A stretch of DNA of 64,000 bases from Eudorina sp. 2006-703-Eu-15 (taxonomy: Eukaryota > Chlorophyta > Chlorophyceae > Chlamydomonadales > Volvocaceae), in assembly GCA_003117195.1 (NCBI GenBank), contig BDSI01000103.1:343928-407927 (forward strand), read 5' to 3'. Shown one piece after another: positions 23,301-33,800 of the stretch. The number at the start of each line of letters is the position of its first letter. Within the stretch, counting starts at the first letter, position 1. Under the pieces are notes generated by a model that saw only the letters and a list, made by a program, of their open reading frames with translations, did no database searches and was not told the origin of the DNA. A program made the translations under genes and the position numbers.

Positions 23301-26300
23301 CGCGGCTTGTGGGTTCCCTGGGTGCGGTGGGGTGGGGTGGGGTGGGGTGCGGTGGGGTAGGGGACTTGCATGTACATATTGAATGTAACTCCCGCCACTT
23401 AGGGCTGTCTCCTGGCTGGCTGGCTGGCTGATTGGCTGACTGGCTGACGGACGGACGGACGGACGGACGGACTGGCTGACAGCCAACCGGGGATCACGCA
23501 TCGGCGGGTCCCCATCCCCGTGCGCCCACCCTCCGCACCCACACATCCGTCCCGTCCTCCGCTCCTTGCCGCCCCTCCCCCTCCCCCCCTCAGTCCAACG
23601 TGGCCCTGTCTGGGCGTCAAGAGGCTCGCTACTTCCGGGGGGTGCAGGTCGGTGAGGGGCTTGTGGGGCTGGGGCTGGGGCTGGGGATGGGGATGGGCCT
23701 GCTGTACTGTTTACGGGGGTTTCACGGCGTCGTCTGGTTACCGTACAGCCGGGCTGTGAGGTGCTGCGGCCTGACCCACGGGTCGTCATCGTCGGGATCA
23801 GGCCGGGTCGGGTCGGTTCGGGCCGGCTGTTGTCTCGGGTCGGGTCAGGTCGCGTCAGGCCAGGTCAGGTCGGGTCGGGTCGGGACAGGTGGGGTCGGGT
23901 CAGTGCCCTCGAGGACATGGAACAGCGCTGTGGGCTCCCCCCTCACCCCTCCTGGTGGTCTCCTGGTGCCCCCTCCTGTGGTGGTGGCCCCTCCTGGAGG
24001 TCTGCCAATCTCCTGAAGCCGTCCCCTCCCCTCTCCCCGGGTGTGTGGGTGGTGTGCTCGTCCGTGTCCGCACTCGTCACTCGTCACTCGTCACTCCGCA
24101 GGGCATCCGGGGTGCGGAGGGGGAGCTGTGGGGCCTGGAGAACCTGCTCATCGCGCCCCCGCTGAGGCCGCCGCCACCGGGGGGGAGCCCTCGCGCCGCC
24201 ACACAGCCCCGCCGCCACCACAACGACCACAACGATGGGGATCGCCCGCAGCCATATCGGGGCGGCCATATCGGGTCGGGTGACAGAGACGACGGCGTCG
24301 ACAGCGATGAAGGGCAGGGGGAGGGGGAGGGGGAGGAGGGGCATGGCGAGCGGCATGCCGCCGGCGGAGGTGCCCCGGATCCAGGGTCCGCAGCTGTACG
24401 GCAACTGCGCATCGAGGACCTGGATCCCGGGGAGGTGCAGCAGCTGCTGGCGGCGCCGCGGTGTGGCGATGGAAGCGGCCGTGGGGGCGGTGGCGGCGGC
24501 TGTGGCGGCGGCGGTGGAGGAGGGCGACGGAGGGAGGGCGGCCGGCGAGGGGTCGCCCTGGCCGGAGGAGTACCGGAGGTTGCCGGCTTGGGGGAGGGCG
24601 CCTGGTGCGGTGGCGGGGATGGGGGGGACGAGAGTCTGGGGCTGGCAGAGCTGGCGGATCAGCTGCTGGGAGTGGAGGGCGAGGCGGAGGCGGAGGTGGA
24701 GGTGGAGCGACATCGACGGGTCAGGGAGGCGGGACCGGAGCGCCTGGCGGCGGAGACGTCATCATCGTCGTCGTCGTCGTCGTCCTCATCTGAGTCGGGG
24801 GACGATGGAGGCGGGGTGGGTGGCGCGGAGGAGGACTTCCCGGCGGCCGCGGGCTTGCTGAGGTGAGGTGCGCGGAGGTCGGGGGCCGGGGCCACATCAA
24901 GGAGTGTCCAGGGGTTGGTTGGGAGGATGGGGGGCTCCGGCCGGGCGGCTGCGGAGAGGCGCGGGGGGGGCCGGCTTGGGTGGGCCAGCGGGCCGGCGGG
25001 AAGACGGGGCCGCAGCGCAGTCCCCGCCTCCAGTCCGTGCCCCCACACTGAGCAGCCCTTGCTGGTGGCAGTGACGCGGTGCACATCCGGAGGCATCCAT
25101 CCAGAAGCATCGCAACACAACGGCGACTGGCTACATTTTGTCGGGCGGCGAACATACCAGGGGTACCGTATCGGGGGCCGGATCCGAGTCATCCAGGCGC
25201 TGTCGTCCCTCTCCCGATTCCCCTCCCCGCAAAGCAACCTTTGATGGGGGCCCCGTCCGACACCGCAGCCCCCCACCCCCGGGTGAATGTCTTCGCTTCG
25301 CTGGAGATCCTGATCGAGATCGAGTCTTTATCGAATGTTTGCTCTGGCGGCAGCAGCGCAGCATACATTTGTCTTGCCGGTTTCCTATACCCCCTCCCCA
25401 ACCCCCAAGGAACATCGTCTGCCATGACCAGCTGCTCAACCGGGGGGCGCAGACGCAGTTGCTGCCCGGACCCTACGATGAGCCCCACTCCGGCGGCCAG
25501 GGGGCGGAGGAGGCGGAGAGCTGCCCGGCCGCGGTGACGCCGGTGTCGATGGTGAAGCGGCGGCTCGCTGCTGCTGCGGCGGCGGCGGCGCCGCCGCCGC
25601 CGGCTTCCAGGGCCCCGATCGTCGCGGGCGGTGCCAGCGGCGGCGGCGGCGGCGGCGGCGGCTGCTCTGCCCCGCCATCAGCCTCCGAGGTGTGCGGCAC
25701 GCCACGGGGCGTTCACGTGGACCGTACACGTGGCGTCGTGCACGTGGATCTTGCCGTACTCGGCGATCTACTCGAGCTCGCAAGGGTGGGGCCCGAAGCC
25801 GCCCGATACGAGCCCCCCTGGCTGCAGCCCGGCCAGCTCAGGGCCGGAGCGGCGGCGGCGGCCCCCGGGGGCCTCCCGCCGCGGGCGGGCGGCTCCAGGA
25901 GGGGTCCCCGTGCGGCGGTCGGGGTGGCGGCGCCCCGCCGGGGCGGTGATGCGGATGTGCAGCCGCAGCGCCTCAATGGTGATGACGACGGCGGGGAGGT
26001 ACTGAGCAGCGATCCGATCAGCACCTGCAGTGAGGTGGAGGTGGAGGTGGGCGTGGAGGTGGAGGCGGAGGTGGGTGGTCTGGAGCTCGGCGACATGGTG
26101 GAGCAGAAAGGCCCCGGGCAGCGTGCTCGCCGAGGGAAGCCGCCCCAGCAACCACCGCCGCGTCATCGGGGAGTGTTGGCCAGCCGCAAACGCGGCCGTG
26201 GGATGGCTGCAGGAGGGCTGGAGGACCAGCGCGGGGACGATGACGACGACGACGATGACGGTGGTGTCTGTGCACGCAGACGCAGGCGAAGGAGGCAGAG

Positions 26301-26673
26301 GCTGTGCCGTCCTGGGGAGGGCGGCTCTGCAGCCGTGGAGGAGTGTGCACCGTCGGGGCTGGAAGCGCTGGCGCCGCGCGGGTCCGCGGAGGAAGAGGTG
26401 GAGGACGACGACGACGTCGTGATCACAGGCGTGTACAACACGGGTACGGCACGCGATGGCGCGGGCGCCGGCGGCAGCCGTTCGAGTGCGGACCGCGGGG
26501 CGGTGGCCTTGGCGTTGCTGGCTGCTGAGTACGGCATGAGCTCGGCGGAGCTGGCGCGGGTGTGGATGAGCGCGGGCGAGGGGTCGTCGGAGCGCCGGGC
26601 GATGCTGCGGCAGCTGAACCAGGTGCTGCGGGAGGCCGAGGGGTATCCGGGCTCCGATGGCGCTGCGGCATGA
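11385..26673 (+). CDS. SNF2-family ATPase, ERCC6L2/CHR9-like
   Basis: SNF2 DNA translocase, probably nuclear and acting in DNA damage response as ERCC6L2 does. Phase-consistent exons: 11385-13676, 13895-14023, 14389-14556, 14839-14916, 15207-15706, 15950-16008, 16133-16201, 16503-16588, 16774-16905, 17503-17561, 18780-18975, 19110-19207, 19737-19824, 20386-20588, 21154-21379, 21622-21720, 22572-22667, 23047-23163, 23594-23647, 24102-24862, 25410-26673 (about 2,257 aa). Residues 1-764 are low-complexity. Motif I DDMGLGKT is at ~798-805; Ia is [11 protein letters not shown] is DEVH (~1047); III is [13 protein letters not shown]. Next come GRLDGST-type [27 protein letters not shown] and [14 protein letters not shown] Cys-rich insert ([26 protein letters not shown]) followed by ICQHLALL, then [18 protein letters not shown], matches Arabidopsis CHR9. 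The C-terminal [15 protein letters not shown] helix fits the HEBO-type region. Start codon and exon 10 donor are less certain. Confidence 0.9.
14024..14388 (+). other. GC-AG intron in SNF2 gene
   Basis: Exon 2 must end at the CAG codon of motif I (KTLQ) because the next exon continues [10 protein letters not shown] in phase 0. The only fitting donor is CAG|GCGAGT, a GC donor. The intron ends CTCCAG|GCG. Confidence 0.7.
14041..14080 (-). repeat. Dispersed intronic element, copy 2 (antisense)
   Basis: TATAGGAAATTGGTAGACAT on the plus strand is an exact reverse complement of the element core. It lies in reverse orientation relative to the gene, ~20 nt after the GC donor. Confidence 0.75.
17745..18210 (+). 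repeat. Minisatellite, ~16-bp units
   Basis: Degenerate tandem array of CAGTGCCCCTCCCGCC units (14-18 bp, C-rich) in intron 10 of the SNF2 gene. The C-rich strand has no stops in three frames and yields Pro/Ser/Ala-rich pseudo-ORFs. Confidence 0.9.
18376..18594 (+). repeat. 19-bp minisatellite with TTAGGGGG
   Basis: About eleven tandem units of GTTAGGGGGTTACTGTGCC. The first seven or so units end TGTGCC and later ones TGATCC, so the array holds two unit subtypes. It lies in the same SNF2-gene intron as the 16-bp array. Confidence 0.92.
18625..18672 (+). repeat. Dispersed intronic element, copy 3
   Basis: GGCAGCAGCGCAG, then ATGTCTACCAATCTCCTATA and a C run, in sense orientation. It directly follows the 19-bp minisatellite and lies ~110 nt before the exon starting at 18780. 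Confidence 0.75.
19324..19580 (+). repeat. (CATCTC)n hexanucleotide array
   Basis: About 42 nearly pure copies of CATCTC in intron 12 of the SNF2 gene. All frames lack stops, producing Ile-Ser, Met-Glu and Asp-Gly pseudo-proteins on the two strands. Confidence 0.97.
21076..21122 (+). repeat. Dispersed intronic element, copy 4
   Basis: CAGCAGCGCAG, then ATGTCTACCCATTTCCTGTA and a CCCCCTCCCC tract, sense orientation, ~30 nt before the acceptor of the exon at 21154. Confidence 0.75.
22676..22960 (+). repeat. Repeated GTGTTTAGAAATGCAACCCGC motif within one intron
   Basis: TTTAGAAATGCAACCCGC occurs twice (near 22680 and 22938) and a diverged copy, TTTAGGAAAGGAACCCGC, near 22891, all in intron 17 of the SNF2 gene. 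This suggests local duplication or repeated insertion. Confidence 0.65.
25349..25397 (+). repeat. Dispersed intronic element, copy 5
   Basis: GGCAGCAGCGCAG, then a diverged core (TTGTCTTGCCGGTTTCCTATA, read in two parts TTGTCTTGCC and GGTTTCCTATA) and CCCCCTCCCC. It ends ~13 nt before the last exon of the SNF2 gene, so its C-tract serves as the polypyrimidine tract. Confidence 0.7.
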
Positions 26674-27678
26674 CGGGTTGGCCGGGAAGCTCGTCCTGCC
26701 AACCCAGCAGGACGCAGCGGCGCGGCATTTGGGGCCCGCCGTCGCATATTCGAGAGGTTTCGGCGCGGGGCAGGGGGCCTTCAGAGCAGAGATGCGGGGC
26801 CCGAGGACAGGTGACGCTCTTGAAGGCGATACGGATGTGTTAATGGATGAAGGATGATGGACACAACGATACATGTCGCCCTCCCTCCCTGGACATATGC
26901 GCGGGTTCGAGTGGTTGAGCGTTGATTTGCTATGCCCGTTGAAGCGGCCTCATGCGCTGACCTGTTGGCACATGTGCAATCTCCAAGTTGAGCACCTGAG
27001 GCGCCTGGCGTCAGCAGCAGGGGCGACACACTGCCCTCCGGTCTGTTGGCGTGACACTGGTACAGAAAGGTGTATGTACACGGCACCGTTGGACGACAGG
27101 ATATCGTCCTGCAGATAGCACGGACACGATTGCGCGGTGAAGTGGCAGAGGATCAGACATCAGAGTTTAAAGATGACCAACGCGGCACCGTTGCCGTGGG
27201 GCCGTGAAGTTGGTTAGGTGGTTACCGGTATGCAGCGAGGTGCGAGCACTCTTGGAGACTTTCGGAACTCGATGAAACAGCCTGCGTAGGTGCAAGATTT
27301 GGCGCTTTTGTTTCTTATCCCAGTTTTAGGGACAAGTGGCACGGTGCGTCGCACAAGAATCGCAGTACGACTGCACGAAAGTGGCGGGAGCACAAGCCTG
27401 GGCCGTTTCCTCATTGCACTCACACTTTTTGGTCACAGATACACCTAACGATAACAGATTGTTGAGCTCCCTTCGTCGAAACGTACCAATCAGTTGACGC
27501 GGGTTAAGCTTAATAACTCACAGGAGCATGGGACAAACAGGAGAATTTGTTTAATCCCACGGAGGTTGCTCAATTGTTTAGACAATAAATTTGCAGATGT
27601 TGTCTCCGCTTGTTAAAGTGCCTGAACATGAAATTAGACATTTTGACAGATAGGTCCCCGGGCGCACGCTAATAAAAA
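26674..27678 (+). other. Intergenic region between SNF2 and GCP6-like genes
   Basis: About 1 kb: GC-rich 3' UTR of the SNF2 gene followed by an AT-richer promoter-like segment. No TGTAA was found near the SNF2 stop and no coding exon recognised. Confidence 0.5.
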
Positions 27679-30600
27679 ATGTCGGCCTCTTCTGCATCAA
27701 TATATTGGAATGTCTGGCGCCTGGTTCAGCAGACGACAGGATGTTCGGACAGCCAGGCTCCATGCGCTGCGCGACATCGTCGCTTGCAAGCGCGGGCGTA
27801 CTCCATATTGCTAGATATGGACGAGGTCAGCCGCAGTATGGTATTAAAATTTGTCCCCAGCTGGCCTGATGTGACCAGGGGTGCCGTGGTGCAGGAGCCG
27901 TACGCGGACGTCCCTGAAGAGTCCCGGGAGCTGGTAAATGCTCAAACAACGCTGTTGGTGGGTCATGTACATCTGGCTCAAGAATTTTGCAGGTTGCCTC
28001 TGCGTAGCCTGGCTTCGACCCCGTGTTCCTACGCCCTTGTGGTCCTCTACCAGACACCTTGCTGATAAGCGCCCCTTGGTGCAGGAGGACATGGCAAACG
28101 GCAGCCATGCCATGGCTACCCTACATCTCATCCATGTAGCCAGGCACATGTGATTGTGTGGCCTCTGTTCATGGCATTTGGCCACGAGGCCACTTCGCCT
28201 ACTGGTATTCAAATTCTTTTTCCATTGCCGTGACTCCTGGGCTCCTGGGCCGCCCCTGCAGGAGCTGCTGCGCCTGCGCTCGGAGGGTAGGCATGGCACG
28301 GCCGCGCGCCTCACCTGGCGGCTGGACGAGATTGCTGATCTGCAGCGGCGGCAGCAGTGAGTAGGGTACCAGGGGTTGCGGAGTTGGGGACGTGTCGGCG
28401 AATCCGACTTGAAAAGTACGCACACAGCACAAGTGCACAACCCACAGGTGCAGTGAACAGAGCAAGAAACTCGGCGGCGGATGCTGTCGCGCCCCACTCG
28501 CCCCGCTCGTCTCACCGCACCACAGGCAGGACGGCAGCCTGGCCATCGATGACACCCTCCCCCGGCTGGTGTCCCTGCTGCTCAACCTAAGAGGCCTGGG
28601 CAGCAGCACCACCAGCAGCACCAGCAGCACCGCCCGTGACAGCGGCGGCGCCACGCAAGGCTGCAAGCTGGCCATCACCGACGCCGGCACAGCCGCCGCA
28701 GCCTTGCCGTACAGCGCCGTACAGGCCTACTGCGCACGCGGCGGCTCGGACTGGGCCGCGGGAGACGGCAGCGCCGTCGCCATCGCCGCGTTTGATGGGA
28801 TCTCGGTCGGACGACGACTGCGGCTCCAGCCGCCCCCCGGCGCTTCCGCCTCCGCCTCCGGTGGGGCCCTTCCAACGTTGGAGCCCACGGCGGTTGCCGC
28901 CCCCTCCTCGCCGCCCGCAGCGCCCCCGCGGACCGCAGCCAGCGAGCGGGGCAGCCCCGCCAAGTCGCCCCTCACCGGTACCGCGACCCTTGGGTCGCTG
29001 TCAGCGGGCGCCGCCGTGGAGCCGCTGCCGTCGGATTGGTTCCCCTTCCGGGACTGCGCCGGGCTGCCGCAGCTGCCCACCTTTGACGCGCCGCTCACCC
29101 ACCTGCTGCTCCAGCCGCACGATGAAGAGGGCCCGGGCCGCAGCCTCCCAGGATGGGGTGCGCCCGGGCCGCTGCGACTGATGGCGGGGGCCGCAAGCAG
29201 CGGCGGTGCTGCACTGAGCGCTGGTGGCGGCGGCGGCGGCGGTGCCCCAGCAGCAGCTCTCGCGCTGGCTTGGGCGACCGGCGGCCCTCCGCAGCAGAAC
29301 CGTGCCAACGGTCTCAGCAGCGCGGGTGTCGGTGTGGGTGTGGGTGTGGGTGCGGGTGTGGGTATGGGTATGGGTGCGGGTGCGGGTGTGGGTGCGGGTG
29401 TGGGTATGCTGGGCCGCCCTACGAGCGCCGTCCTGGGCCCGGACGTCCCCTCGGCGGCGGTGCCGCTGCTGCTGGGCCCCCTGCAGCCCTCGGGCCAGGT
29501 CCACACGCGCTTCCATCACCACAGCCCGCTGCTGATGCGCCTCAGCGGCACCCAGTCGGAGTGCTTCCAGCTGCCGGTGGCGGAGGCGGAGGCGGAGGCG
29601 GCTGCGAGGCAGGTGCGGCCGGCGACGGCGGCCGACACGGCGGCGGCGGTGGTAGGGCAGTCAGATGCGCCGGGTGCGGGGTCGCAGACCGGGGATCTGG
29701 AGGCGGGCGGGAGAGCGGCGGCCGTCGCGGGTGAGGGGCGCCCGCAGCAGCAAGAGCTGCCGGCACCCTTCGCCCTGGCCGCGTTGGGTGTGAACATGGA
29801 GGGCCAGCTGGTGCCTCTGGCGCTGCCACCGCCGCCACCGGCCAGCTCGTACGGCAGCGGGGTTGCCATGAATCTGGCTGTCGTGGAGCCGGCGGCTTGG
29901 ATGTACGGCAGCGGTGTGGCGCGGTTCCGGAGCCAGCGCGACCGGGCGCTGGTCGTCGCGCCGATGAGGGGCAGGGCCCTGCCTCTGCCGGCGCCCGCCT
30001 CCGCCGCCTCCGAGGCCTGCAGCGGCCGTACCGCCGCGGAGGACGAGGTGCTGCTGTACGACATGGCGGTGTTGGCGCTCCAGGGGGTGGCGTCGGCGCT
30101 GTGGATCGTCCGGTCCGGCATGATACGGTGGGACAGGGGCAGGGGGGGCAGGAGCAAGGGGAGCAGGGGCCCGGAGGGGTCGGGGCTGCCATCGTCAGGG
30201 CTGGGCCGGTACGCTTGGTGCTGCTGGCCCCATGTTCTGGCCCCGGGTTCAAGATGATGGTGATGATGATGAAGATGATGGTGATGAAGATGATGATTAC
30301 CTGACCTCATACGACCTGGTTAGAGGTAGGGGTGCGCAGCTTGCGTCCATGCAGGCTGTGCACGGAGGATGTGTTGGGGGTGGTGCCGCGAGACCGCACT
30401 CCCTGCCACCGTTCCCCCAACTGCTGCTGGGTTGCTGGGCCGCTCCCCACCGCCCCATCTCTCGCCCATGCCACCACACGCGCGCCCGCTCATACCTGCC
30501 GCCGCAGCTCCCACCGCACCCGGCTGGCCAGTCAGAGCTCCCTCCGAAACCAGCTGTGCGAGACGGGCGAGCTGCGGCTGCGGCTGGGCGCTTTCGCGGC

Positions 30601-30852
30601 CGCGTACGGCACGTACGGGTCTCAGGGCGGCGCGCAAGATGAAGCCCTGGCGGCCTTCGCCGACGCCGTACATGAGCTCCTCGCGCTGTACGACAGGGAG
30701 CTCCAGGTAACACGCCCCGCGGGTGCACGTGCAGCGTGCGGCGCTGCGTGGACCGAACTTTGGTGTGTATGTCGGAGAAGCTGTGAGGCGAAGCGGCTGC
30801 TTTGCTCAGGCTTGGGAGGATCCTTCGGTGTCCTTCCGCAGCTGTCTGTCTA

Positions 30853-30890
<38 letters not shown>

Positions 30891-33800
30891 CTGCTTGCCG
30901 TTTCCCCACCGACCAGCGCGTACCGGGTGGTTCCGGAGGCAGCCGGGTGCCCCTGCACGGCACTGCGCCTGCCAGGCCGCAGGTCACGACGCCCCCGCTA
31001 CTTTTCATCGCGCCCCCAGGACCTGGCCGCTTGGCATCGGACCGGCGTCACCACACGACCCCGAGGCCACGAAACCTCCTCTTCCTCCTCCTCCTCCGCC
31101 GCCGCCCGGGGCCTCCACGGCGGCACCACCACCACCACCACCACAACCCAGACCAGCACCGGCGCAGGCGGCAGCAAGGGTAGGCAGGCGCCCGCCTGGT
31201 TTGGCGGGCCCTCGAAGACCCATGGGTCGGCGGCCGCCGGTGACGAGCTGGGCCGGGGCCGCACAGCAGCCGCCATGGCAACAGCAGCAGCAGCAGCAGC
31301 AGCTGCGGAGGGCTCCTCGGGCTGTTCTGGAGGTGGTCTGTTGGGGCTGCTGCTGTCCTTGGCGCCCCTCAAGGTCCACCTGCAGCGGCTGGCGGATGTG
31401 TGTATGTGCGTTCCGGATCCCGCCTGGATCCCGCCGCACACCGCGGCGGCGGCGGCAGCGGCAGCGCGCGGCCAGCGGGGGGCCTCGCGGCGGGAGGACG
31501 CGGGCGCGGCGCTGCCGCCGCCGCGCACGCCGCCGCCGCTGGCGCCGTCGCTGTGGCAGGTGTACGGCTTCCCGCAGGGCCCGGAGCTGCTGGATCGACT
31601 GTACGGCGCCCTCCTGCGGGTGAGGAGTACGGCGGCGCCAGCCGTTTACTCGTGCTTCGGGCCGCGAATGACGGTGTGCGGGCGCGCCCAAGCTAGTGCA
31701 GCTCCTCCTGTGAGCTGAAATTCGACATTCCTAGGCCAAGGCTTCACCCGAAGCCTCTCAGCCGGGCTCTGCATGATGCCGAGCGATGCCGATGGTGGGT
31801 CTTTGCCCAGCAGCACTCGGCACTGATTGTATCGACGCCATCCCTAATTCGCTCCCCTTCTCCCTCCACAGACAGACCACGCCAAGACACCCCTGTTGCG
31901 CCTGCTCTTCGTTGCTGCTTCCGCGCCGTACGTACGGAGAGTGCGCGCGTGGATGTACGACCCGCTCGCGGGCGGCATGGCCAGTAACGACGGCGGTGGG
32001 GCCGCCGCAGCTGCCGCGCCTCCCGCGGCGCCGACCTTCTCGGCGCCGCTGCAGCGGCAGCTGACCGCCGCAGGGCTGCAGATGCGGCTGCTGGAGGAGC
32101 TGTCGGAGGAGCTGGGGGGCATTGCGGAGAGGTTTCGGAGGATGGCGGCCGTGGAGGTGAGCGGCGGCGGGCGGGGGAGCCCGGGCTGCCCCGACTCTGG
32201 CTCGCGAGCGTCACGGGCTGGACCGCAGTGGTTGGAGGACAGCAAGGAGGGAGCCTTCCGTTGCCCCAAGCCTACTTACCTGCTGCGGTGTTTCGCTCCA
32301 TGTCGGCGACCTGCTTTGGACCGCGGGAGTGTCGGGTTTCGGCGAGGACGAGCGCGAGGACGAGGACGAGGGCCAGGGAGGGTAAAGCCACCCCCCCTGT
32401 TGGCAACCACCGGTCGGCCCCATTGCCGCTTGACCACCCACTCCCACTCCCATTTTCACATCCACGCCCACTCGGGGTGGTACGTGGAACGAGGCGACCC
32501 CAGAGTCCGCCACGCCGCCTGTGCCCCGGTGGGCCTCACCTCGGGCTCCCATTTGGGGGCGGTGGGGTGGGGGGAATATGTCGCACCCGAAACCTCAGCA
32601 GCGCCCCACCGCACCGGCCCTAACGCCCCCACGGCCCCGCTGCTGCACTGCGCCCTGTATCCCGGGTGGTGCCGCTACTGCCATGACATGACAGGCGGAG
32701 GAGGCCCGCCTTATCACGCGGCAATACGACGAGGCACTCGCGCCGCCGGCGACCGCCGCGGCTGCGGCCGCGGGAAGGGGCGGCACCGGCGGCGGCAACG
32801 GCGCCGGGCCCCCGGACTCGTTCCTGCTGCCTGGCCTGGTCCCCGGCGGCTGTGCACCCGCCTGCCCTGCCACTGGAGCTGGACGCTGCGCTGGCGGCGG
32901 TGTGGCCGGCGGGGGCACTGCGGGCGGCAGCGGTCCAGGGATGGGGGCGGAGGGCGACGAGTTCAGCTACCCGCTGGTGTTCGGACTAGAGGCGCTGCAG
33001 CAGGTGAATGTGGGTGGGTGGGTGGGTGGGGGGTGGGTGGGTGGTATGTGCGTGTTGTGGATGTATGTGGGTGTTGGGGCCCGCCAGGTAACGACCGACC
33101 CGGGGGCGGCAGCTGAGGAAGGCCCTCTCGTGAGGTGGCCTACCTACCTACCTACCTACCTACCTACCTACCTACCTACCTACCTACCTACCTACCTACC
33201 TACCTACCTACCTACCTACCTACCTACCTACCTACCTACCTACCTACCTACCTACCTACCTACCTACCTACCTACCTGCCTACCTACCTACCTACCTACC
33301 TACCTACCTACCTACCTACCTACCTACCTACCTACCTGCCTACCCTCCTTCCCACAACGGATGAGGCCTCGTAAACCCTCCCCCCGGATGTGGTATTGGG
33401 ATGGGGTTGGGGGAATGTGCTCCTCGCCCCTCCTCACCCCGCCCCGGCGCCCCCGCCACCCCGCAGCTCACGGAGGCAGCCTCCGCCGCGGCGGCCGCTC
33501 GGGACTCGGAGCTGTCCAGTCTACTGGCGCTGCTGGAGCGCCGCCGGCGGGCGGCCGCGGAGGCGGCGGACCAGCGGGTGCTGGCGGCGGCTCAGGCCTC
33601 CCTGGCGGCGGCCGAGGAGGTGCGGGCCGCCAAGGCCGCGGCCGGGCAGGAGCGCCGACTGGCCAGGTCGCGGCTGCTGGCGGAGCAGCGGGCGGCCCTG
33701 GACGAGCGGGCGGCGAGGTGCGTGTGTGCGTCTGTGTGTGGGTCTGTGTGTAGCCGGAAGGTGGTTGGAGCTGGGACCGGGAGGAGATAGGTCCGGTGGG